Shown here piece after piece: positions 53,510-63,564 of a stretch of 64,000 bases of DNA. The notes below the pieces were generated by a model. That model saw nothing but the letters and a program-made list of their open reading frames with translations, had not been told where the DNA came from and ran no database searches. Origin of the DNA: Enterobacter sp. Ag1 (GTDB lineage: Bacteria > Pseudomonadota > Gammaproteobacteria > Enterobacterales > Enterobacteriaceae). Numbering within the stretch: position 1 is the first letter of the stretch; every line of letters begins with the position of its first letter. The translations under genes and the position numbers were made by a program. The stretch spans positions 8 to 64,007 of the forward strand of contig AKXM01000015.1 in NCBI GenBank assembly GCA_000277545.1. The letters run 5' to 3'.

Positions 53510-53523
53510 CTGATAAGCATCAA
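53510..53523. promoter_or_regulatory. FNR-like site upstream of dcuC
   Basis: CTGATAAGCATCAA matches the FNR palindrome TTGAT-N4-ATCAA in nine of ten positions. dcuC is activated by FNR in E. coli. The distance to the start codon (143 bp) is compatible with an activator site and a leader. Confidence 0.6.
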
Positions 53524-53653
53524 CTTTCGTTGCAACGGATCAACTTTAGGCAAAGCTTTTGTTGGCTGCATTACATTTATCGACGTGGCCGATAAAAAAT
53601 AAGGCATAAAAATTGTGCGAGTTTTGGCGGTATAACCGGCGATCGGTTATGTA

Positions 53654-53670
53654 AAAACAATGATTGTTTT
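53654..53670. promoter_or_regulatory. 17-bp palindrome upstream of the copper operon
   Basis: Perfect arms AAAACAAT and ATTGTTTT flank one G, about 105 bases before the first gene of the copper efflux operon. It could be an operator. It does not match the CusR or CueR consensus that I know. Confidence 0.4.
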
Positions 53671-53774
53671 GCCTGATTGTTAACGAATGGCTTTTTCGTA
53701 AAGCAGTTAAAAAAAACTTTAAAACGCGACAGGCTGCCGCCTATACTGCCGATCTCTTTTATGTCGGGGTTTTT

Positions 53775-54188
53775 ATGCTGCACACCTCCCTCTGGTCGAC
53801 AAGCCGCTGGCGCTTTATCAGGAAGCATCTTTTGATGCTGCTGTTGGCGTTGGGCTGGTTTTTTGTCAACAGTCAGGTGGCGATAGCATCCTACAATTGC
53901 CCGGTTGATATGACCGCTGGCCCCATGGCAGCCCCGCATGCCGACACCATGCAGATGCCTGACAAGGCGATGCAGGCGAAACTCAGTAACCCGCTGTGTG
54001 AAAAACACTGCGTGCCTGACGTAATGCAAAAAGACAACGGGCATAGCTCGCTGGTGGCGTTACCGGTTGCAGATACCCTTGCGCTGGTTGAGCCTCAGTG
54101 TTCAACGGTCGTTGAATCCGCCCCTTATGTTACCCCTCCCGCAACAGGACCTCCGGCAACCATTCGTTTTTGCCGCTTTAGAGAATAA
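53775..54188 (+). CDS. Cys/Met/His-rich exported protein heading the copper operon
   Basis: A 137-residue protein with a basic N-terminus and hydrophobic signal or anchor (LLMLLLALGWFFVNSQVAIA, residues 20-39). The rest holds potential metal ligands: a MTAGPMAAPHADTMQM stretch, and NPLCEKHCVPD with a C-x3-C pair. I do not recognise a named family. Its position 66 bases before cusF suggests a periplasmic copper-handling or sensing role, by inference. I chose the ATG at 53775 because the signal sequence follows at normal distance; the 37 codons upstream in the open frame look non-coding. Confidence 0.65.
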   Translation: MLHTSLWSTSRWRFIRKHLLMLLLALGWFFVNSQVAIASYNCPVDMTAGPMAAPHADTMQMPDKAMQAKLSNPLCEKHCVPDVMQKDNGHSSLVALPVADTLALVEPQCSTVVESAPYVTPPATGPPATIRFCRFRE

Positions 54189-54254
54189 CTCCAGCACCGT
54201 CAATGTTTTGGGGCTTTGCCCATTCCCTTTTTGACTGTGTTTTGGAGATAAATC

Positions 54255-54632
54255 ATGTTTAACGCTATTCGTTCTGCTGCGGCCGGTGCGCTGCTTGTTG
54301 TTGCCGCTTTCCCTGCTTTTTCCGCTGAAACTTCCCACGATATGTCCTCTATGAAGGGGATGTCTGACATGCCTGGCATGACGATGTCTTCTGATGCGAG
54401 TTCGGCGATCAAGGTCTACAAAACCGAAGGCGTGGTGAAGACCATCACCGCCGATAGCGTGTCTATTGCCCATCATCCCGTCGCCGAGCTTGGCTGGCCA
54501 GCCATGACGATGACGTTCACTTTGCCGAAAGACGGTTCGCTGCCGGCGTTTAAGGTGGGGGAGAAGATTGCCTTCTCTTTCACCCAGCATGCGGCCGGGT
54601 ATCAGCTGGCTTCCGCAACCCCGCTTAACTAA
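54255..54632 (+). CDS. cusF: Periplasmic Cu(I)/Ag(I) chaperone CusF
   Basis: A 125-residue CusF protein. A signal peptide fills residues 1-23, then a methionine-rich linker (HDMSSMKGMSDMPGMTM), then the OB-fold domain. The Cu(I) ligands are in AHHPVAELGWPAMTMTF: the histidine, the capping tryptophan and the two methionines are all in place. It hands metal to the CusB-CusA pump. GGAGA precedes the ATG. cusC follows after 11 bases. Confidence 0.94.
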   Translation: MFNAIRSAAAGALLVVAAFPAFSAETSHDMSSMKGMSDMPGMTMSSDASSAIKVYKTEGVVKTITADSVSIAHHPVAELGWPAMTMTFTLPKDGSLPAFKVGEKIAFSFTQHAAGYQLASATPLN

Positions 54633-54643
54633 CCGAGGTTGCT

Positions 54644-55900
54644 ATGAAACAACACACCCTGAGCCTCTGGCTTGGTGGGGTGCTGTTGGCTACGTCTGTC
54701 TCCGCCGCTCAGGCGGCGGAGCTCAGCCTGCAACAGACTCTGCTGGCCGCCGAGCACTATTCTGCGGCGCTGTCCGCCAACCGTAATCAGAGCGATGCGC
54801 TGAACGCCATGGCTGACTCTGCCCGGCAATTGCCCGATCCAAAGCTGAAGTTTGGTATCGAAAACGTGCCGGTGGGGGGAAGTAATAACCATCGCTTTAG
54901 CCGTGACGGCATGACCATGCAGCGTATCGGCATCATGCAGGACTACGTCAGCGAAGATAAACGCGACCGTAAAGCGGACACTATTCTGGCGCAGTCGGCC
55001 AGCAGCCAGGCCAAAGCGGAGGTGATTCGCGCCAACCTTCAGCGCGATACCGCGCAGGCGTGGCTGGATCTTGCTTTATCTGAGCGAGTGCTGACGGCTG
55101 CCCGTAAGCTGGTGAGCGAAACCGAGCGGCAGATTGGCGTCCAGAAAGCCACCGTGGCCAGCGGCAGCTCGCCCGCTTCCGGCGTGGTAGATATTCGTAT
55201 GACGCTGCTCTCCATGCAGGACAAAGTCACGCTTGCCGAGCGGGATGTCACCCTGGCGCAGACCCGGCTTCTGCAGCTGACCGGGCAGACGGTCGATAGC
55301 GTGGTGGGGACATTGCCCCGCTACCAGCGGTTACCGGCCGATCCGGCAGTGCTTGAAGAAGGCGTGATGCAGCATCCGGAGGTGATTGAAGCCGCCCGTG
55401 AAGCCGACGTTGCTCGTGCGAAATCAGCCCAGTCCGCCGTAGCCGCTAAACCTGATGTTGGGATTGAGGTGTATTACGGACGCCGCGCTGAAGGTTATGA
55501 CGATATGGCGGGCGTGATGTTCACCGTCGATCTGCCTCTGTTTAAGCCTCAGCGGCAGGATAAAGATTACTCCGCCGACGTTTCCCGTGCGATGGAAGCG
55601 AACGATCAACTGGCACTGGCTCGTCGGGAGCGTGTTGCGCTGGTTCACTCGCTGGTGGCTAATTACCAGGCTGCGCAAAGCGTCTGGCAGCGGCAGCAGG
55701 ATCAGGCTTTACCGCTTCAGCGCCAACGCCTGTCTCTGCTGGCGTCGCAGTACCGCGCCGGACAATCCTCTCTGACTGAGCTGCTGGCCGCTCGCCGGGA
55801 TCTTCTGGACACCGAGCTGACCGCCAGCAGTGCGGAAAAAGCCGTGGCCACCAACTGGGCGGCGATCCGCTACCTTACGCCTCAGGACGTTAACCAATGA
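54644..55900 (+). CDS. cusC: Outer-membrane efflux channel, TolC family (CusC role)
   Basis: A 418-residue TolC-family channel with two repeats of the outer-membrane efflux domain, coiled helices throughout and a C-terminal SLTELLAARRDLLDTELT helix. The signal peptide ends SAAQAAE and no lipobox cysteine is present, unlike E. coli CusC, which is a lipoprotein of 457 residues. By place it serves the CusBA pump. In sequence it looks closer to shorter CzcC/SilC-like channels than to enteric CusC, so the symbol is by role. Confidence 0.8.
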   Translation: MKQHTLSLWLGGVLLATSVSAAQAAELSLQQTLLAAEHYSAALSANRNQSDALNAMADSARQLPDPKLKFGIENVPVGGSNNHRFSRDGMTMQRIGIMQDYVSEDKRDRKADTILAQSASSQAKAEVIRANLQRDTAQAWLDLALSERVLTAARKLVSETERQIGVQKATVASGSSPASGVVDIRMTLLSMQDKVTLAERDVTLAQTRLLQLTGQTVDSVVGTLPRYQRLPADPAVLEEGVMQHPEVIEAAREADVARAKSAQSAVAAKPDVGIEVYYGRRAEGYDDMAGVMFTVDLPLFKPQRQDKDYSADVSRAMEANDQLALARRERVALVHSLVANYQAAQSVWQRQQDQALPLQRQRLSLLASQYRAGQSSLTELLAARRDLLDTELTASSAEKAVATNWAAIRYLTPQDVNQ

Positions 55901-57363
55901 AAAAATTACTCACTTTTTCCCTGTTGGCAGGGGCGGTTGTTGCCGCGCTGGCCGCGGGATATTACGCCGGGAAGCAGCCAACCTTTCACCAACATGCCGA
56001 AGCTCAGCCCCAGCAGGAAAGCGGCCGCAAAGTGCTGTATTGGTACGATCCTATGGTGCCCGGTCAGCGGTTCGACAAGCCGGGGAAATCGCCGTTTATG
56101 GATATGGCGCTGGTCCCGCGCTATGCCGATGAAGTGGCCAACGATGGCGGCGTGACGGTCAGCAACCGCCAGCAGCAAAACCTGGGCATTAAGACTGCCG
56201 CCGTTGAGCGCAAGGCTCTGAGCGTGCCATTCGCCGCTTTTGCCACCGTAACGCTGGACGAACGCAGCGTACAAATCATCCCGGCCAGCGCTAACGGTAT
56301 TGTGGAAACGCTGTATGTCAAAGCCCCTCAGCAGTACGTGAAAGCCGGGGAACCGTTGGCGCAGCTGTGGTTCCCGGAATGGACCGCCGCACAGCAGGAG
56401 TTTCTGGCGGTGCGCAAGCTTGGAGACAGCGCTTTAACCGCGGCGGCCAGAGAGCGGCTTCAGCTGCAGTTTATGCCCACGGAAGTGATTCGCCAGGTTG
56501 AGCGTAGCGGCAAGCCGCAAACCCGCGTTACCGTTCGCGCAAAGCTTGCCGGGTATGTAAATAAACTGGAGGCGCGGGAAGGGCAGCAGGTGACCGCGAA
56601 TGCCCCGCTGTTCGAAGTGGCAAGCCTTGATTCCGTCTGGATTGTGGTGGATTACCCGCAGTCTCAGGCTCAGGCATTGCAGCCGGGAAGCGAGATTGTG
56701 GCGACCGCCGACAGCTGGCCTGGAGAGGTATTCCACGGGCGAGTAAGCGAACTGCTGCCGAACCTCGAAACCACCACCCGCACGCTGAAGGCGCGCATTG
56801 TGCTGGATAATCCGCAAATGAAGCTCAAGCCCGGCATGTACCTCAGTGTGCATCTGGCAAATCAGCAGCCCCGCGCTGCGGTTCTGGCCGTGCCGGAGGA
56901 GTCGCTGATTGAAACCGGAAGCCAAAGCCGCGTGCTGGTTGCCGAAGACGGCGGCCATTTCCGCCCGGTGAACGTGGTGCCGGGCATCAGCGACAAGGGC
57001 TGGGTGGAGATTCGTTCCGGGCTGAATGAGGGCGAGAAAGTGGTCACTTCCGGCCAGTTCCTTATCGACTCAGAGGCGAGCCTGCGCAGCGCGTTGCCTG
57101 AAACAGACGCTCAGCCAAAAGCGCCGCCTGCAGCAAAGACCTACGACGGCGAAGGCGTGGTCAAGGCGGTGAGCGCGGACGTTATTACTATTGCCCATCA
57201 TCCTATCCCCGCGCTGAACTGGGGCGCTATGGTGATGCCTTTCGCGCTGACATCGCCGACCAGCCTGAAACCGGGTGATGCAGTCATGTTCAGCTTTACA
57301 ATGGACGATGAAAAAGGGGCCGTTATTACTCACCTGATGCCGATGGCGGGGGCGCACAAATGA
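55897..57363 (+). CDS. cusB: RND adaptor CusB with fused C-terminal CusF domain
   Basis: A 488-residue periplasmic adaptor, about 80 longer than E. coli CusB. After a membrane/signal segment (residues 4-22) comes a heavy-metal-binding motif ([20 protein letters not shown] followed by MDMALVPRY), then barrel-sandwich and beta-barrel domains typical of the family. The extra C-terminal part from residue 410 is a CusF-like domain: [17 protein letters not shown] has the histidine, tryptophan and two methionines in the same spacing as the separate CusF. The start overlaps the cusC stop (ATGA) and the end overlaps cusA. Confidence 0.93.
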   Translation: MKKLLTFSLLAGAVVAALAAGYYAGKQPTFHQHAEAQPQQESGRKVLYWYDPMVPGQRFDKPGKSPFMDMALVPRYADEVANDGGVTVSNRQQQNLGIKTAAVERKALSVPFAAFATVTLDERSVQIIPASANGIVETLYVKAPQQYVKAGEPLAQLWFPEWTAAQQEFLAVRKLGDSALTAAARERLQLQFMPTEVIRQVERSGKPQTRVTVRAKLAGYVNKLEAREGQQVTANAPLFEVASLDSVWIVVDYPQSQAQALQPGSEIVATADSWPGEVFHGRVSELLPNLETTTRTLKARIVLDNPQMKLKPGMYLSVHLANQQPRAAVLAVPEESLIETGSQSRVLVAEDGGHFRPVNVVPGISDKGWVEIRSGLNEGEKVVTSGQFLIDSEASLRSALPETDAQPKAPPAAKTYDGEGVVKAVSADVITIAHHPIPALNWGAMVMPFALTSPTSLKPGDAVMFSFTMDDEKGAVITHLMPMAGAHK

Positions 57364-60300
57364 TTGCCGCCGTTATTCGCTGGTCGCTTAAAAATCGTCT
57401 GCTGGTGGTGCTGGCCGCCATCATTATGGCGGCGTGGGGGCTTTGGTCGCTGCAGAGAGCGCCGCTGGATGCGCTGCCGGATCTCTCCGACGTGCAGGTA
57501 ATTGTGCGGGTCAGCTATCCGGGTAAAGCACCGCAAATCGTGGAGGATCAGGTCACCTATCCGCTGACCACCACCATGCTGTCCGTTCCGGGAGCCAAAA
57601 CGGTGCGTGGCTTCTCCATGTTTGGCGATTCTTATGTCTACATTCTGTTCGACGATGGGACCGATCCTTACTGGGCGCGCTCCAGGGTACTTGAATACCT
57701 GAGCCAGGTGCAGTCTCAGCTGCCGCCGGAGGCTAAAGCCTCGCTGGGGCCAGATGCTACCGGGGTTGGCTGGGTATACGAATATGCGTTGGTGGACAGA
57801 ACCGGCAAGCACAGCCTGGCGGATCTGCGAGCTCTTCAGGACTGGACGCTGAAGTTTGAGTTGAAAACCGTGCCCAACGTCTCTGAGGTGGCAAGCGTCG
57901 GCGGCATGGTGCGTCAGTACCAGATTGTGCTCGATCCGGAGCGCATGAAGGCGCTGAATATTACCCATGAGCAGATTATTAACGCGGTGAAAAGCGCCAA
58001 CCAGGAAGGCGGCGGTTCGGTGATCGAGATGGGCGAAGCCGAGTATATGGTGCGGACCTCTGGCTATCTCAAAAATCTGGATGACTTCAAGCAGGTTGTT
58101 ATCACCAGCCGGGACGGCGTGCCGGTGCTGCTTTCCGATGTCGCTTCCGTGAGGCTTGGGCCTGAAATTCGTCGGGGCGTGGCGGAGTTTAACGGTGAAG
58201 GCGAAGTCGCCGGCGGTATTATCGTGATGCGCTACGGCAAAAACGCCCTTGAAACGATTAACGCGGTAAAAGCAAAGCTGGCTCAGTTGCAGAAGAGTTT
58301 GCCCGCCGGCGTTGAAATTGTGCCGGTGTACGACCGCTCGCACCTGATTGAAAGCGCGATTGAAACGCTCTCCCACAAGCTGCTGGAAGAGTTTATCGTG
58401 GTCGCCATTATTTGTTCGCTGTTCCTGTTCCACTTCCGCTCTGCGCTGGTGGCGATTATTACTTTGCCGCTGGGGATTTTAGGGGCGTTTATCGTCATGC
58501 ATTACCAGGGCGTGAACGCCAATATCATGTCGCTGGGCGGGATAGCAATTGCCATTGGCGCGATGGTCGACGCGGCGATAGTGATGATTGAAAACATGCA
58601 CAAAGTGCTTGAGCAGTGGCGGCACGATCATCCGGGAGAGCAGCCGCGCAGCGAAGATTACTGGCAAATTTCCCAGCAGGCGGCGGTAGAAGTGGGGCCG
58701 GCATTATTTTGCAGCCTGCTGATTATTACCCTGTCGTTTATCCCGGTGTTCTCTCTTGAAGCGCAGGAGGGAAGGATGTTTTCGCCGCTGGCCTTCACCA
58801 AGACTTATTCTATGGCGGTGGCCGCGGGGCTGGGAATTACGCTGGTGCCGGTGCTGATGGGCTGGTTTATTCGCGGCAAGATCCCCGATGAAAAGGCCAA
58901 CCCGATTAACCGCTGGCTGATTGCGGCCTACGAGCCTGTACTGGAAAAGGTGCTCGACAGGCCGAAAACCACGCTTGCGGTAGCCGGTGTGTTGCTGGTC
59001 GCCACGCTTTGGCCGCTGAGCAAACTGGGCAGCGAATTTATGCCGCCGCTGGATGAGGGGGATTTACTGTATATGCCTTCCACGTTGCCAGGTATTTCGG
59101 CGCGTGAGGCAGGACGATTGCTGCAGCAGACCGATCGCCTGATCAAAACGGTGCCGGAAGTTGAAACCGTTTTTGGCAAAGCGGGACGCGCCGAAACGGC
59201 CACCGACCCTGCGCCGCTAACAATGATTGAAACCACCATTCGCTTTAAGCCACGCGACCAGTGGCGGCCGGGAATGACGATGGACAAGCTGGTGAATGAG
59301 CTGGACAGCGTGGTGAAGGTGCCGGGCATTGCCAACGTGTGGGTGCCGCCTATTCGTAACCGACTGGACATGCTGGCCACCGGGATTAAAAGTCCGGTAG
59401 GGATAAAGGTGAACGGCAATAATATTGCCGCCATTGAGTCGGTTGCCGAGCAGATTGAACATGTGGTCAAGCAGGTACCGGGTGTGACGTCCGCGTTGGC
59501 TGAGCGCCTGGGCGGCGGGCGCTATGTGGACATTGACATCGACAGGCGTAAAGCGGCGCGCTATGGCGTTTCGGTTAAAGAACTGCAGTCGCTGGTTGCC
59601 ACGGTTATCGGGGGGGAAAACATGGGTGAAACTATCGAAGGGCGTGAGCGTTTCCCAATAAATGTGCGCTACCCGCGTGAACTGCGCGATAACCTGCAGA
59701 AACTGCGTGATTTACCGGTTATTACCTCCAACGGCAGCCAGGTGGCGCTTTCTGAGCTGGCAAATATTGCGATTACAGAAGGGCCGCCGATGCTGAAAAG
59801 CGAAAATGCGCGTCTTTCAAACTGGATCTATGTCGATCTGCGTGGCCGTGATTTGAAGTCCGCCGTGGAGGATATGCAGCGTGCGGTGGCCGAGCAGGTG
59901 AAATTACCAGAAGGCGTTTCTCTTTCATGGTCAGGGCAGTTTGAATACCTGGAACGTGCGACGGCGAAATTAAAAGTTGTTCTGCCTTTTACCTTGTTAA
60001 TCATATTTGTACTGTTATATGTCACCTTCTCGCGAGTGAAGGATGCGCTATTAATTATGGGGACTTTACCGTTCTCGCTAATTGGCGGCGTGTGGCTGCT
60101 TTACCTGTTGGGATATAACCTGTCGGTGGCCGGAGCCGTAGGCTTTATTGCCCTGGCGGGGGTTGCCGCTGAATTTGGCGTGATCATGGTACTTTATTTA
60201 AATCAGGCACTGACTAAGCATCAAAAAGCCGATGAGGTACAGGATGACGGTATGCTGCGGCGTGCCATTCACGAGGGGGCTGTCCTGCGCGTCAGGCCGA

Positions 60301-60479
60301 AGGTGATGACGGTGGCCACTATTATGGCGGGTTTACTGCCGATTATGTGGGGCAACGGGACCGGATCGGAAGTGATGCGACGTATTGCCGCCCCGATGAT
60401 TGGGGGGATGGTGACGGCGCCATTGCTGTCGATGCTGGTTATCCCTGCGGTATATATGCTGATTAAAAAACGGAAATAA
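57360..60479 (+). CDS. cusA: Cu(I)/Ag(I) RND efflux pump CusA
   Basis: A 1039-residue heavy-metal RND transporter with twelve membrane helices and two large periplasmic loops. The three pore methionines of E. coli CusA (573, 623, 672) are matched by [16 protein letters not shown] and RLDMLATGI, and the proton-relay segment [20 protein letters not shown] is intact. It drives copper and silver out through the CusC-type channel. The ATG overlaps the cusB stop. No cusRS regulator genes are in the window, unlike the E. coli layout. Confidence 0.95.
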   Translation: MIAAVIRWSLKNRLLVVLAAIIMAAWGLWSLQRAPLDALPDLSDVQVIVRVSYPGKAPQIVEDQVTYPLTTTMLSVPGAKTVRGFSMFGDSYVYILFDDGTDPYWARSRVLEYLSQVQSQLPPEAKASLGPDATGVGWVYEYALVDRTGKHSLADLRALQDWTLKFELKTVPNVSEVASVGGMVRQYQIVLDPERMKALNITHEQIINAVKSANQEGGGSVIEMGEAEYMVRTSGYLKNLDDFKQVVITSRDGVPVLLSDVASVRLGPEIRRGVAEFNGEGEVAGGIIVMRYGKNALETINAVKAKLAQLQKSLPAGVEIVPVYDRSHLIESAIETLSHKLLEEFIVVAIICSLFLFHFRSALVAIITLPLGILGAFIVMHYQGVNANIMSLGGIAIAIGAMVDAAIVMIENMHKVLEQWRHDHPGEQPRSEDYWQISQQAAVEVGPALFCSLLIITLSFIPVFSLEAQEGRMFSPLAFTKTYSMAVAAGLGITLVPVLMGWFIRGKIPDEKANPINRWLIAAYEPVLEKVLDRPKTTLAVAGVLLVATLWPLSKLGSEFMPPLDEGDLLYMPSTLPGISAREAGRLLQQTDRLIKTVPEVETVFGKAGRAETATDPAPLTMIETTIRFKPRDQWRPGMTMDKLVNELDSVVKVPGIANVWVPPIRNRLDMLATGIKSPVGIKVNGNNIAAIESVAEQIEHVVKQVPGVTSALAERLGGGRYVDIDIDRRKAARYGVSVKELQSLVATVIGGENMGETIEGRERFPINVRYPRELRDNLQKLRDLPVITSNGSQVALSELANIAITEGPPMLKSENARLSNWIYVDLRGRDLKSAVEDMQRAVAEQVKLPEGVSLSWSGQFEYLERATAKLKVVLPFTLLIIFVLLYVTFSRVKDALLIMGTLPFSLIGGVWLLYLLGYNLSVAGAVGFIALAGVAAEFGVIMVLYLNQALTKHQKADEVQDDGMLRRAIHEGAVLRVRPKVMTVATIMAGLLPIMWGNGTGSEVMRRIAAPMIGGMVTAPLLSMLVIPAVYMLIKKRK

Positions 60480-60488
60480 GTGTTGTTC

Positions 60489-60518
60489 GCCGGGGCGGAT
60501 ATAGTTATGCGCTCCGGC
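60489..60518 (+). terminator. Hairpin after cusA
   Basis: The stem GCCGGGGCG / CGCTCCGGC (one G-U pair) with a 12-base loop starts nine bases after the stop and is followed by a TTG...TTTT stretch. It is a probable operon terminator. Confidence 0.6.
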
Positions 60519-60676
60519 TTGCAATTTTATTCAACGTTGTCTGACATCTATTTGGGAATTCAGCGTATTGACAACAGGCAGTGGACAATTTTCTTTACAA
60601 GTCATGTGCTGATTTAGCTTTCATTGAGATATAATTCAGTAAGGTACCTGTCGAATTTTAATATGGTAATAAAGAC

Positions 60677-61246
60677 GTGACTTACGCAAATAAACTGTTC
60701 TCAATTTTGATTTTTGTTTGCACGCTTGGGTTGAGCGCTTCTGCCGCTGCGGAAGGCGGCTTTTTCAGCAATGCATGGGAAACTTTCTCGGGCCAGGTGT
60801 CTAAAACCTGGAGTGAGCCAGAACACTACGATCTTTACGTGCCGGCGATTACCTGGCACGCCCGCTTTGCCTATGACAAAGAAAAAACGGATCGCTACAA
60901 CGAGCGGCCGTGGGGCGCGGGTTTTGGCCAGTCCCGTTGGGATGAGAATGGTAACTGGAACGGCATCTATTTGATGGCGTTCAAGGACTCCTTCAATAAG
61001 TGGGAGCCAATCGGCGGCTATGGTTGGGAGAAAACCTGGCGCCCGCTGAGCGATGATAATTTCCATTTAGGGTTGGGGTACACCGTCGGGGTTACTGCTC
61101 GCGACAACTGGAAATACATCCCAATCCCGGTAGTGCTGCCGCTGGCGTCTATTGGCTACGGCCCGGCAACCTTCCAGATGACCTACATTCCAGGCACCTA
61201 TAACAACGGTAACGTCTACTTCGCGTGGATGCGTTTCCAGTTCTGA
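60677..61246 (+). CDS. pagP: Lipid A palmitoyltransferase PagP
   Basis: A 189-residue outer-membrane beta-barrel enzyme that moves palmitate from phospholipid to lipid A. The signal peptide ends near residue 26 (ASAAAEG), the catalytic histidine lies in [10 protein letters not shown], the Asp-Ser pair in [10 protein letters not shown], and the last residue is phenylalanine, as in barrel proteins. The start is GTG 60677 with only a weak binding site. No clear PhoP box is visible. It sits upstream of cspE as in E. coli. Confidence 0.95.
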   Translation: MTYANKLFSILIFVCTLGLSASAAAEGGFFSNAWETFSGQVSKTWSEPEHYDLYVPAITWHARFAYDKEKTDRYNERPWGAGFGQSRWDENGNWNGIYLMAFKDSFNKWEPIGGYGWEKTWRPLSDDNFHLGLGYTVGVTARDNWKYIPIPVVLPLASIGYGPATFQMTYIPGTYNNGNVYFAWMRFQF

Positions 61247-61441
61247 TTTTGTCGGCCTGAAGCCGGTGAAAACTGAGGGTTTTTATACCCCTTAAAAAAC
61301 AAGGTGTAATGCGCAAGCTAGTAAAAAGTTAGCGACTTTTATCACTTTTTAGCAATTCTGGACTGGACAAAAGCCACCACAATTGTTGTACTGATGCCCG
61401 ACACAGCATTTGTGTCGTTTTTTCATGTAAAGGTAATTTTG

Positions 61442-61651
61442 ATGTCTAAGATTAAAGGTAACGTTAAGTGGTTTAATGAATCCAAAGGCTTCGGCTTCAT
61501 TACTCCGGAAGATGGCAGCAAAGACGTGTTCGTACACTTCTCTGCAATCCAGAGCAATGGTTTCAAAACCCTGGCTGAAGGCCAGCGCGTTGAGTTTGAA
61601 ATCACTAACGGTGCCAAAGGCCCTTCTGCTGCAAACGTAATGCCTATCTAA
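61442..61651 (+). CDS. cspE: Cold-shock protein CspE
   Basis: A 69-residue cold-shock-domain protein starting [20 protein letters not shown]. The RNA-binding motifs KGFGFI and VFVHF are intact. CspE is a constitutive RNA chaperone and antiterminator. AAGGTAA precedes the ATG at 61442. Position between pagP and crcB matches E. coli, which separates it from the near-identical CspC. Confidence 0.95.
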   Translation: MSKIKGNVKWFNESKGFGFITPEDGSKDVFVHFSAIQSNGFKTLAEGQRVEFEITNGAKGPSAANVMPI

Positions 61652-61670
61652 GTCATTACCAGTAGAATAT

Positions 61671-61698
61671 AAAAACCCGCCAAGGCGGGTTTTTTTTT
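61671..61698 (+). terminator. Terminator of cspE
   Basis: AACCCGCC / GGCGGGTT stem with a two-base turn and a run of eight or more T, 20 bases after the stop. Confidence 0.95.
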
Positions 61699-61708
61699 GC
61701 CTGTGATT

Positions 61709-61795
61709 TTAGGCAAACAGATAAGTTTTCAAAAACAGCCCAACGATAACGACGCTTATCAGCACGCTCGCCCAGCCGGTTATTTGCTCTTTCAT
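61709..61795 (-). CDS. 28-residue single-helix membrane peptide
   Basis: A very small gene. The product is MKEQITGW, then a hydrophobic run of about 17 residues (ASVLISVVIVGLFLKTY), then LFA, a typical one-helix inner-membrane peptide. GGGGGAG seven bases before the ATG at 61795 is a strong ribosome binding site, which accidental frames rarely have. It lies 71 bases downstream of crcB on the same strand, so it may share its transcript, and it converges with cspE. I cannot give a name or function. Confidence 0.65.
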   Translation of the reverse strand: MKEQITGWASVLISVVIVGLFLKTYLFA

Positions 61796-61866
61796 TGCCC
61801 GCTCCCCCAAAGATATGGCTGGGATAGTGGCAGAGAAAAATTAAGCTAACATTAACGCTTCAGGGC

Positions 61867-62250
61867 TTATTGGGTCACGAAGAGAGAAACCAGCCAAAAT
61901 GCGAGCGCGGTCATGATAAACGAGCCGGCCAGGTTGAGCAGGACGTTCATGCTGGCCCACATCAATCGCCCATCCTGCAGCAGCAAAATCACTTCCGCAG
62001 AAAACGTCGAAAACGTGGTCAGGCCGCCGCAGAAACCGGTGGTTATCAGCAGCTTCCACATCGGATCGACGTTGCTGAAGCGGCTGAACAGCGCCAGCCC
62101 AAGGCCGATGATAAACGCCCCGGTCAGGTTAGCGATTAGCGTCCCGATGGGGATCCCCATATGCAGGGGATTGAACTTCATACTAAGAAACCAGCGTGCT
62201 ACGCTGCCCATCCCGCCGCCGATAAAGACGGCGAATAGCATCTGAATCAC
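61867..62250 (-). CDS. crcB: Fluoride channel CrcB (FluC)
   Basis: A 127-residue four-helix membrane protein that exports fluoride as a dual-topology dimer. The signature [13 protein letters not shown] near residues 73-85 lines the pore, and the N-terminal [10 protein letters not shown] is conserved. No fluoride riboswitch is recognisable in the 85 bases upstream. Position next to cspE and the ybeM-like gene matches E. coli. Confidence 0.95.
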   Translation of the reverse strand: MIQMLFAVFIGGGMGSVARWFLSMKFNPLHMGIPIGTLIANLTGAFIIGLGLALFSRFSNVDPMWKLLITTGFCGGLTTFSTFSAEVILLLQDGRLMWASMNVLLNLAGSFIMTALAFWLVSLFVTQ

Positions 62251-62353
62251 GGTTAATCCTTATTAAACATCAACAATGGGAAAAGTGTAGCGTTCAGGTC
62301 GGGAGATTTATACCCAATGTGCTGTAATTAATCCTTTGAACGGCGAGGCGAAT

Positions 62354-63142
62354 ATGAAGGTGGCGGTCGGGCAGTTTGTGGTGGGGCCAGTCTGGCAGGA
62401 AAATGCGACGACCTGCGTCAGTCTTATGGCGCAAGCGGCGGCCAAAGAGGCCGATTTGTTAGTCTTACCCGAAGCGGTGCTAGCCCGGAGTGATACTGAC
62501 CCGGATATGTCAGTCAAGTCCGCGCAGAAGCTGGATGACGGCTATGTACAACAGCTGCGGGCTGAAAGCCGGAAGAACGAGATGACAACGGTGCTAACGC
62601 TGCATGTCCCTACCCGTGATGGACGGGCGGCAAACACTTTGCTGGCCATTCGTGGCGGTGAGATTGTGGCGAGCTACCAGAAGGTTCATCTGTATGACGC
62701 TTTCAGCGTGCAGGAATCTAAGCAGGTGGATGCCGGAGCAAGCCTGGCCCCCTTGATTAAGGTTGCCGGCATGAACGTCGGGCTGATGACCTGCTACGAT
62801 CTTCGTTTTCCTGACATGGCGTTGAGCCTGGCGCTTAGCGGAGCAGAAGTGCTGGTTTTGCCTGCAGCGTGGCTAAAAGGGCCGCATAAAGAGGCTCACT
62901 GGGCGACACTGCTCGCCGCTCGCGCGCTGGATTCAACCTGCTACATGGTTGCTTCCGGGGAGTGCGGCAATAAAAATATCGGCCAGAGCCGAATCATTGA
63001 CCCGCTGGGCGTGACCGTTGCGGCTGCAGCCGAGGTGCCTGCGCTGATTTTTGCCGAGATGACAGCAGAGCGAGTGCTGGACGTCAGGCAAATGCTGCCG
63101 GTGCTGCGTAACCGGCGGTTTGCGCCACCGCAAATGTTATGA
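62354..63142 (+). CDS. ybeM: Nitrilase-family deaminated glutathione amidase (YbeM)
   Basis: A 262-residue carbon-nitrogen hydrolase. The catalytic triad is seen as Glu in LVLPEAVLA, Lys in [10 protein letters not shown] and Cys in [14 protein letters not shown]. Homologues remove the amide from deaminated glutathione, a damaged metabolite. The ATG at 62354 has GAGG upstream. The gene is intact here, whereas it is reported as disrupted in E. coli K-12. It is divergent from crcB. Confidence 0.9.
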   Translation: MKVAVGQFVVGPVWQENATTCVSLMAQAAAKEADLLVLPEAVLARSDTDPDMSVKSAQKLDDGYVQQLRAESRKNEMTTVLTLHVPTRDGRAANTLLAIRGGEIVASYQKVHLYDAFSVQESKQVDAGASLAPLIKVAGMNVGLMTCYDLRFPDMALSLALSGAEVLVLPAAWLKGPHKEAHWATLLAARALDSTCYMVASGECGNKNIGQSRIIDPLGVTVAAAAEVPALIFAEMTAERVLDVRQMLPVLRNRRFAPPQML

Positions 63143-63271
63143 TGTTTTTTTAATCAAATCTTGATTCACCTTGTTACAGATTGCTATTGTGTCGCGCGGA
63201 CAAATGTCCGTTAATGCAATCAGGTCTTTTATTCGCCGTTGCCACGGCACGCATCACAAAAGAAGGTAGGT

Positions 63272-63478
63272 ATGGGAGAGATTAGTATTACTAAGCTGCT
63301 GGTTGTCGGCGCGCTGATCGTATTGCTGTTTGGTACCAAGAAGCTGCGCACGCTGGGCGGCGATCTCGGTTCTGCCATCAAAGGCTTTAAGAAAGCGATG
63401 GCTGAAGACGACAATGGCAAAAAGCCCGATACCGAAGCTGAAGCCGCTGCAGAGCAACGCATCGTTCATAAAGACTGA
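63272..63478 (+). CDS. tatE: Twin-arginine translocase component TatE
   Basis: A 68-residue TatA-family protein: membrane helix at residues 5-20 ([16 protein letters not shown]), hinge [13 protein letters not shown], amphipathic helix [10 protein letters not shown], then a short acidic tail. Length and place between ybeM and lipA identify TatE rather than TatA. GAAGGTAGGT precedes the ATG at 63272. It is part of the Tat machinery that would export the amidohydrolase at 2160-3545. Confidence 0.94.
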   Translation: MGEISITKLLVVGALIVLLFGTKKLRTLGGDLGSAIKGFKKAMAEDDNGKKPDTEAEAAAEQRIVHKD

Positions 63479-63496
63479 ACGACGACGGCAAAATAA

Positions 63497-63527
63497 AAAA
63501 ACCGGCTCAGAATGGCCGGTTTTTTTA
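63497..63527 (+). terminator. Terminator between tatE and lipA
   Basis: A stem ACCGGC / GCCGGT extended by A-T pairs, with a seven-base loop and a seven-T run on the plus strand; on the minus strand the A-run also gives T, so it serves both convergent genes. Confidence 0.85.
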
Positions 63528-63564
63528 TGAATGTCAGTTTATAAGTAACAAGATGTAACCAGTC

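Noticed and set aside
57330-58433. A 367-codon open frame antisense to cusA
   Set aside because: It is fully covered by the strongly supported cusA gene and has no start signal or domain.
62251-62335. Fluoride riboswitch upstream of crcB
   Set aside because: I looked for the conserved riboswitch core and pseudoknot elements and saw none in this short AT-rich leader.
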